DNA of 64,000 nucleotides, taken from assembly GCA_030340625.1 (NCBI GenBank), contig JAOPHQ010000578.1:58501-122500 (forward strand), given 5' to 3'. This DNA comes from Merluccius polli. Lineage: Eukaryota > Chordata > Actinopteri > Gadiformes > Merlucciidae. Positions 1 through 9,000 of the stretch are shown here, piece by piece (positions within the stretch are counted from its first letter, which is position 1; each line of letters starts with the position of its first letter). Under the pieces are notes generated by a model, which was not told the origin of the DNA, did no database searches, and was given only the letters and a program-made list of their open reading frames with translations. The position numbers were made by a program, and so were the translations under genes.

Positions 1-7
1 GTCTTAC

Positions 8-3000
8 CAAGTGGGTTGATCTCCAGGTAGGTGAAGTACAGGTCTTCATAGAGGTTGAAGAGACCCACGATGAAGCTAGCCAGCACTCTAGTAGACAAGA
101 CCACAAGTTTGGCTCAGAAGATACATAAATAAATCAGAACATTAGGTTAAAAGACGAGACCAGAATTTTGTGTCGGACCGGACCCCAAGTCAAAATCAAT
201 CCAGAAATTTGGTTTAAAATAGTCCTGCTACATCTAATCTTATCTACCGTAATCTCCGGACTATAAGCCGCAACTTTTTTCCCACGCTTTGCACCCCGCG
301 GCTTAACCAATGACGCGGCTAATTTATGGATTTTTCCCGCTTTCACAAGCTTCATGCTGTCAAAAAACTGAGCAAAAAACACATTACGTGACGGTGCTCA
401 GTTTTTTGGCGCCATGAAACTTTCATTACACCAATGAAATTGCCGAACGGATTAAACAATGTAACAAACTCAAAAGCGCGCTCAAACTTACCATCATTCT
501 GATTACGATCACAGTCATTTTGTCACCCTCATCATGGCGAAGACACAAAGACATGCATATGATGCAGCTTTCAATTTGAAGGCGATCGATCTGGCCGTTG
601 GAAAGGGAAATAGAGCTGCTGCACGGGAGCTTGGCCTTAATGAGTCTATGATAAGACGTTGGAAACAGCAGCGTGAGGAACTGACTCGGTGCAAAAAGAC
701 AACAAAAGCTTTCAGAGGGAAGAAAAGCAGATGGCCCGAACTAGAAAATAAGCTTGAAGACTGGGTCAACACACAGAGAGCAGACGGCCGAGGTGTTTCA
801 ACGGTGCAGATCCGACTGAAAGCCAAAACAATCGCCACCGCAATGAAGTTTGAGGATTTTAGAGGTGGACCATCGTGGTGTCTCAGATTTATGAGATGTA
901 AAGGCCTGTCCATCAGGGTACGGACGAGTCTGTGTCAGCAGCTCCCTCCCGACTACGAGGAAAAAGTTTCAAACTTCCGTAAATTCACTGATGCAAAGAT
1001 AGCGGAGCATTCCATTGGCCCGCAGGACATCATAAATATGGATGAGGTTCCTCTGACGTTTGACCTGCCCCTCACTCGGACTGTCAACAGGAAAGGCGAA
1101 TCATCCGTTACGTTGAAAACAACTGGGCATGAAAAAACGCACTTCACCTGTGTTCTGAGCTGCACGGCATCGGGAGAAAAGCTTCCACCGATGGTGATTT
1201 TTAAACACATTACAATGCCAAAAGAAAAATTCCCGAGAGGAATTGTTGTGAAAGTCAACAAGAAAGGATGGATGACGGAAAGCCTAATGCATGAATGGCA
1301 TACGGAGTGTTACGGCAAGCGTCTGGGAGGATTCTTTCACAGGAACAAGGCATTGCTCGTTTTGGACAGCATGAGGGCCCACATAACAGAGTCTGTGAAA
1401 GAAGCCATCAAGAGGACAAACTCAATTCCAGCTGTGATTCCTGGGGGCACAACAAAGTATTTGCAGCCACTCGACATCAGCGTAAACTGTGCATTTAAGA
1501 TGGCACTCCGTGTTCAGTGGGAGGCTTGGATGACAAGTGGGGAGAAATCCTTCACTAAAACGGGCCGCATGCGAAGAGCAACTTATGGTCAAGTCTGCCA
1601 GTGGGTCCTGACAGCGTGGAGCATTGTCAAAAAATCCACTATCATCAATGGATTTCGAAAGGCTGGACTGCTGCGTGTTGAAGAGGGCAGCATGAGCTCA
1701 GCGGGGAATTTGCCGCCGGATGAAAGTGACGAGAGCGACAATGAAAACGATCCAACATCGGATGAAGCAATTCTGAGGCTATTCAACTCCGACACCGAAG
1801 GAGATGACTTCAGTGGTTTCAGTGTGTAGGAGGAGGAAGATAGTGACCAATGATTTTCTTGGTAGGCTACTGTTTACCGCCGTGTTTCGTTAAAGCCTAT
1901 TTATTTTCGTTACAAGTAGGGATGTCCCGATCTCATTTTTTAGCTCCCGATCCGATTCTGATATTTACATATTGCTCCCGATCCGATCCCGATATTTCCC
2001 AATACTGGTTTTCCGATACAGATTTCCGATATCACTTTTTGTGTTGGCAAACAACATTTAATTTCCTGTACATTAAGAAATAGAGTAAGAAATAGATGCC
2101 TTTTTCAGCGATGTAATGACGGGATGGCATTCCATAGCGCGGACACATTACTCTGAAGCCCCGGTCACAGAGTCTGGAAGTGTGGATAAAAAAAAAATAA
2201 AAAAAACAGCGGTAAAAGCTAGCGTGTGTGTCTGGGAGAGGGCTGCTCTCCTCGGACACATTACTCTGAAGCCCCGGTGACGGTCTTGAAGTGCGGATGG
2301 AAATAAAACAGCGGTAATAGCTAGCGTGTGTGTCCGAGAGAGGGCTGCTCTCCTCGGACACATTACTCTGAAGCCCCGGTGACGGTCTGGAAGTGCTGAT
2401 TTAAAAAAAAAAAAACAGCGGTAAAAGCTAGCGAGTGTGTCCGAGAGGGCTACCCTGGGGTATTTTGTGTATCACACATTGTTTTTTCTTCCAACTGGAA
2501 ATGTTATTGCTGCTATTGAAACAATTGAAAACGGAACATGTTTTCCCACTCGACATTATAAAAGTAGTTATGGCGCCCCCTTACTTCCGGTAGTTTCGCC
2601 GGATTCGTGTATAGGACAACAACGACAAACAAACGTAACAATGGAATATATATATATATATATATAAAAATATGAATCGGCCATGCAATTGAATTAGATC
2701 GGCCGATCCCGATTGACCTTAAAAACCCTGTATCGGGCCCGATCCGATCCGGGGATCGGGACATCCCTAGTTACAAGGCCGTGTTTCATTAAAGCCTATT
2801 AATTTTCGTTACAAGCCGTGTTTCGTTAAAGCCTATTTATTTTCGTTACAAGGCCGTGTTTCGTTAAAGCCTATTTATTTTCGTTACAGGTAGGCACCTG
2901 CGGCTTATAGACATGTGCGGCTTATTTATGGTCAAAAGAATTATTTTTTTTTAAATTCAATGGGTGCGGCTTATAGTCAGGTGCACTTAATAGTACGGAA

Positions 3001-6000
3001 ATTACGGTACCTGAAAACCTTGTATTCTCCTCTCCAATCTCTCCCAACACAAGGTCTTCAAGGAACGCTACGATGTTGAAAAACAAATAGCCACAGTCCA
3101 GACCCCCTGGGTACTAGGGATGGGCATTTAAAGCAAAAATACTATTCGATATTCACTGGAACCATGTGACCATTTCATTCCCCCTTCCACCCCCCCCCCC
3201 CCCCCCCCCCGCCACACGCAAAAACAAATAGCCACAGTCCAGACCCCCTGGGTACTAGGGATGGGCATTTAAAGCAAAAATACTATTCGATATTCACTGG
3301 AACCATGTGACCATTTCATTCCCCCTTCCACCCCCCCCCCCCCCCCCCGCCACACGCACGCTGCATGCAAGAGAGCAAGACCCATTCACCCATTTATTTT
3401 GATTTCATTAGTGATGCAATGCTAGTCCGCGGTAGTTTTCACCAATATACACATATCGAAAGTCAGTTTAACCTGTATTTTATGCATAATTTGAGTAACT
3501 CAACTTTCCCTAATCCACAAATGCCTAGAGAAACAAAACTGGAGAATCCTACAGTGTTGCCTTAAAACATAAGGGGGCGGGGGCTAGTGTGAAGCGGTGA
3601 GGATGTTTGTCTCCCTAGCCGAAAGGCTCTGGGTTTAATCCCCCAATGTCCGCAGCCTGACATGCATCTCAAATTCACTATCAGTAGTAATAATAAATTC
3701 ACCTAAATAGTAATATTTAAAGTAAAACATCACATTGGCGTACCCTTTCTTCTCATCACCGACATGTACGAGGAGCTTCTCCATGACCTGCTCCTCACTG
3801 AGCTTGTCGTCCACGGCGACCAGCAGGCGCTGGGCCTTGGCGTCGACGTCGCCGACCTCCACGCCACCCTCATGATGGAAGAGAATGTAGTCGCCCTCCC
3901 GCGCCGCGTACACGCACACGTAGAACTCTTCATCCTGTAAAACACACGTCTATGGTGAACTTCTCATCCTGAAAAATACAAATGTGTCCATGGAAATTGA
4001 AATAAATGCAATTTTTTATTTTATTTATTACAATTATTAAACAAAATGTTATTATGATAATTTTGTTCTTATTATATCAAATCTACTAATAAGTTACTGA
4101 AAATATATAATTTACTATAAACAATTTTCTTTTAGCCAATTCTGAGCGTGTGCGCCTCACCTGAGTGTGCTCAACAAATGGTTCTATGAGGAAATTCTTC
4201 AGCACACCTTTGGCTTTGGCAACCTGGAAAGAAAACAAAAACAACGCTAGAAATGTTGAGCAACCACAGGAATGTTTGTCCAACCTGGTAGTAAGGGCCA
4301 CTGGCTGACAAGAGAATAATGAAGTTGTTGTGTCTTATCTACCAGTTAAAATCTTGGGCATACTTAACGCCTTTAGTGCTCAGTAGCGTAATCTCGGCTC
4401 CAGAAGTTCTGCACAGCGCCTCGGCTGGAAACCAGAAAGTGCGAGGGGCGGAGTTTCGCAGTGTTTCCTGTATTGTTACAGAGATATTCTTCCCAAGATA
4501 AACAAGATGGAGGTTTCAGACAATTTTAACAAATGTCTTTTTTACAGTGGCCAGTCTATTAACAGAAACCTTTTGAAACCTTTACAGACACTTTGTCTAA
4601 GGACTTTGGTCTCCGGACAGGACGTTTTAAGCTTATCTTGCCACCAGCTACGGGAAAAGTTTAGTTTACCAGTACTGGCCGAGTTTGTGTTTGCTGTTGG
4701 CCAAGGAGAGTTTGGAAGATAATGGGAAGATGATCCTGTCTTTTTAGTTATCAATCCATTTCTGAATACAAGATTAATGGTCAGCCATATCATGTTTGTT
4801 GTGGTTCCGCTGTTCAGGCTGTTTCCAGTAGAGACCCTTTTGGCTACAGATCCCTGCCTCCAGCAAGATGATTGGTCGAAACAAATGTGAAGCGAAGAAA
4901 GTGAAACACCCTGTTCACCCAGATTTGAACTCGACTGCCATCAGACTTCAGATGTTAATCTAAAGACTGATTTGTGAGACTAGTAGCCGAGTGCATCACT
5001 TGTTGACATCCCATTGGCCTAGTTTACTCTAGTGTTTTGAATCTCTTCAAAATTGCAAATTGATAACGGTTGTGAGATCGCGATGCAAAGAGAGGTTTTG
5101 TAAACAGGCAGGAGCTGTTGTACGAGAGATGTAGACAAACGTAGTTCTCATCTAGACATAATCTCCCACGGGAGAGTTGTAAAGTCACATGCTTAGCTCA
5201 TACTTTAACAGTTATCCAACAATATAAAGCAAGGGGGCGTCATATGCAAATGTATCTGAAACATCGTAGTGCCAACTGAAAAAAAAAAAATGTTTATACA
5301 AATCAACGATTCCTTGCCCTTGTAATTATTATTAAACAGGATTTGAGACATTATCCAAAGCAATGTAAACTTGTACACCATGGTTTGCTACGTCTCCACC
5401 TATCCGGAGATTGTGCAAACCATGTGGAAACCTTTATGTACGTGTCCATATCAAACAGCGATCTTTCATAAACCACCCCTAGGTATAAGAGGGTTGAGAT
5501 GGCGGTGAGCACTTTGTAAACAGATCATGTCACCAGATGAGTGTTGAAATCTAGATACAATCTGGTTCAAAAAGAGTTGTGTAATCTAGATATTCGTCTG
5601 GTGTACAATGGGCCATATGGGCAGGATAGTCTAGGGCAGCGGTTCCCAAACTTTTTTTCCTGCGCACCCCCTTCTACATCCCAACCGGGTTGGCGCACCC
5701 CCAATCCCCACTTCAAAAGAAAAAGAAAAAAACGCAACAAAGCTTTGTTTTATCGCCATATAAAGACACATGTTTAATCATGCGCAAATAACCAGAACAC
5801 GCATGACAATAACAACATCAACAAAGTTTCAACATAATGCAACAAAGCTACGCACAAGTTTCCACTTTTAAGAGGATGAGTGACAGACACGGCTCAGTGA
5901 CAGAAAGTAGGCCTACGGTTATTTTCAGCCGCGTAAAAGAAAAATTGCAGCAATAGGCCTATTAAATGACTGTGGACCTAGCATCATTATAACACAACGG

Positions 6001-9000
6001 TTATGGAAAATAGAACGACAGTACATTGAATTAAATTGCAATGAAGTTACAAACAATCCGCAACATTAAGAGAATAGGCTCCGAAACAGATAAACAGGGG
6101 GCCGGGATCCCACCTCGGCCGGCGCGCACCGGCCATCACTTTCATTGCGCCGCGGGGTTTCGTAGGACCCTCTGACTCGCGCGTGCGTTAGACTCCTTGG
6201 TCCGTGTTTCAAGACGGGTCGGGTGGGTAGCCGACATCGCCGCCGACCCCTTGCGCCAGTTGTACGTGAGCCGGATCCCGGCCCTGAACGATGCGATGCG
6301 CACTGAGGACAGTCCGTCCCGGTCGACAGTCACGCTGGGGGCGAGGGGGCCCCGTCCCCAACCCCCGTGAGGGGGGAGGAAGGCGCAGCGAGATACTGCG
6401 TCCACGGCACTGGGAAGCGGCGAGGTCGGAGCGGGGGGGGGGGGGGGCTGTAAAGCCAGAGGCCGAAGCCGCCGGCCACCTTCGCCCCCGAACCCTTCCA
6501 AGCCGACCCAGAGCCGGTCGCGGCGCACCGTCGCGGAGGAAAAGAAGAAGAAGAAGACAGCAGCTGTCTTCTTCTACGTTTCTATCAAAAACTAAGAAAT
6601 TATAGTTTTCTTATTTAAAATAAAAGGGATTACAAAGGAAATGTTTACTGTTCATGTTTTTTTATTGTATGGAAAAATCCCACTTAAAAAAACTGCACTG
6701 TAATTGTGTAATATTACACCAGACCGCCATTACATTTTTCCTCTCGCGTACCCCCTGGTGGCACCACACTTCAGGAATCCCTTCTTCTTCTTCTTTCGTG
6801 TGTCATCATCAGATGTCCAGTTCAGTGGCGTATAGCCACGCCCTCGTCTCAGGTCCCACATCGAAGAGGCCGGCCTCCGTGGGTGGTTTGTACAGGGGAC
6901 AGACTGTGATAATGTAGTCAGCGGTCTGCTCCGGCTCCCCACACTCGCATGCTGCTCCGTCCGCCAGGCCCCACTTCTTCATGGATGTTTTGAAGCGTCC
7001 GACCCCGGTACGCAGGCGGTTCAGCAGAGTCCATTGCCGACGCGGCAGTTCCTCTCCTTTAATGCCGCCTCCCGGGTCCTGGATGTAACAGTGGATGCGT
7101 GTGGGCCCGGCCGACTCCCACTCCTGCTTCCAGGCTGCCGCCAGCCATGCCTCTGTATACAGGTCCTCAGGGGTGGACCTGAGCAGCTCTTGTACCGCCT
7201 TGTTGTACGGGTGGCGGGACTTGAGTCTATCTAGAGGCAACACTGTTGTGGTGGTGTTGTGCAGGATATGCCAGTCGTTTCTCTGGGCTTTCCTTGCCAG
7301 GGCGAGGGTAGCAGCCTCTCGTCGGAGGCCGGCCGGGGCAATTCCTGCTAGTACTGGCAGGTGGAATACAGGGGTGGGCTTCAGGCAGCCAGTTATGGTC
7401 CGAAGTGCGATATTTATGGCAACGTCGACCTTCCTGGAGTGTGGGCTTCTGCACCAGGCTGGGGCACAGTACTCAGCTGCGGAGAAAACCAGGGCTTGCG
7501 TGGAGATCCGAAGCACCTTGGCGGATGCACCCCAGCTAGTACCGGCGAGACGTCGGATTAGTGAGACCCTTGATGACACTTTGGCCGTCACTTCTTCAAG
7601 GTGTTGTTTGAAGGAAAGTGTCCTGTCCAGACGTACGCCAAGGTACCGCGGGGCTTGCTGGAACTCCAGGCGCTTGTTGTTAACAAGTACATCTAGTTCC
7701 CTTCTTGCTTCGCGGTTGTTGAGGTGGTAAGCTGCTGACACGGTCTTTCCAATGCTGAGCTGTAGGCGCCACTTGCACAGATAGGCTGCCAGGATACCCA
7801 TATCCTGGCAAGAATCCCTGGTCTAGGGTTAGGCTTCTTAACTGCCAGGCAAATTAGGCATCCCCAAGTGAGATGCCCTAAACCCTACCTGCTCCATAAT
7901 TAAATCTGAATGAATTCATTTTGGATATATGCATCTGCTAAAAATGGTGGTCCTGTCTAGCTCAACTGGTAGAGCATGGCATTAACATTGCCAGGGTTAG
8001 GGGTTGGATTCCCACTGGGACCCCCGTGCTAAAAATGTATGCACTCACGGTATTGTAAGACGCTTGGATAAAAGCGTCCACAAAATGGCTTATATTGTTG
8101 ATAAAGGGAGGACAAGAAGTCTGCTCCATTAGTTTTGTTTCTTAATCTGCATTCTGAGCTTACTATGTACACCACAGCAGACCTGAGTATATGTCAACAA
8201 AGTGTACGAAGTACCTAAGGGCATCCAGATATGGAGAGTCGAGTCGTTCGTATTTGTACAGCCCTTAATCACTGTTACAATCTCGAAGGGCTCACATTAT
8301 ACGACACCCCCGAACCCTAAGCCCTCTGAAGGACAAAAGGAAAAATAAAAAGAGGAAAGAAACCTTGAGAAGGAACACAGAAGAGGGATCCCTCCTTCCA
8401 GCGATGGTTAGGTCAGGTGCCGACATGCATATAATGGGCAGACATAATGGTAACAAAGAACAAAGTAGGTGATGTAGGTGGTGACAGTAGATGCGCTGTC
8501 AATCATGACTATGCTAGTCAGATATTGGAGGCAGGAGGTTTGTACTAAAAAAAAACTGTGAGGTCATAACATGACAAACAGGAAGTATGAAGTGAGGGCC
8601 AACACTAGAGTGAGTGAAACACTAGAGTCATGTTGCAGTCGCTTGTTCCCTCCTGGAGACCAGAATAGATCACTCTGACATTGGCACGACTCCAACTCTG
8701 TGCTGACCCGGCACAGCTCAACATACCACCAGTCTCTACTAGTCCTGGATGTAGCATAACACCTCATACAGCATCAGGCCTGGCTACTGGGGGAAACTAC
8801 ATCACCACAAGGCCGCCTATGCCGCTTTTCCATTAGCACAAGAGGTATAGCTGGAACCCGAGATGTGTGCACCTGTGTTCAGACCACGGCCCTGGTTTGA
8901 ATTTACATTATTTTGGACATTGTGGTAGAAGCCGTTGGTTATGTTTAAGCCAGTTATGAAGCTAATCGGGTAACCACGCTGTCACCACAGCTCGGATGAG

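Larger units (their letters stand above)
247..3007 (+). mobile_element. Pogo/Tigger-like DNA transposon, full length
   Basis: Both ends carry the inverted repeat CCGTAATYTCCGKACTAT, flanked by TA on each side (245-246 and 3008-3009), as expected for Tc1/mariner/pogo target duplication. Degenerate copies of a 'tgcggcttat' motif recur near both ends. The element encodes an uninterrupted transposase (534-1829) and has been invaded by a hAT element at 1917-2769. It lies in an ACLY intron, in the opposite orientation to the gene. Between 2778 and 2890 a 45-bp segment ('cgtgtttcgttaaagcctatt') is repeated in tandem. Confidence 0.85.

Noticed and set aside
515..913. A 132-codon minus-strand frame
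   Set aside because: Antisense shadow of the pogo-like transposase.
6142..6605. Proline/arginine-rich open frames on both strands
   Set aside because: Translations of the 28S rRNA fragment.
7949..8087. Possible tRNA gene
   Set aside because: A and B boxes are present but the body does not form a cloverleaf, and a SINE tail follows.
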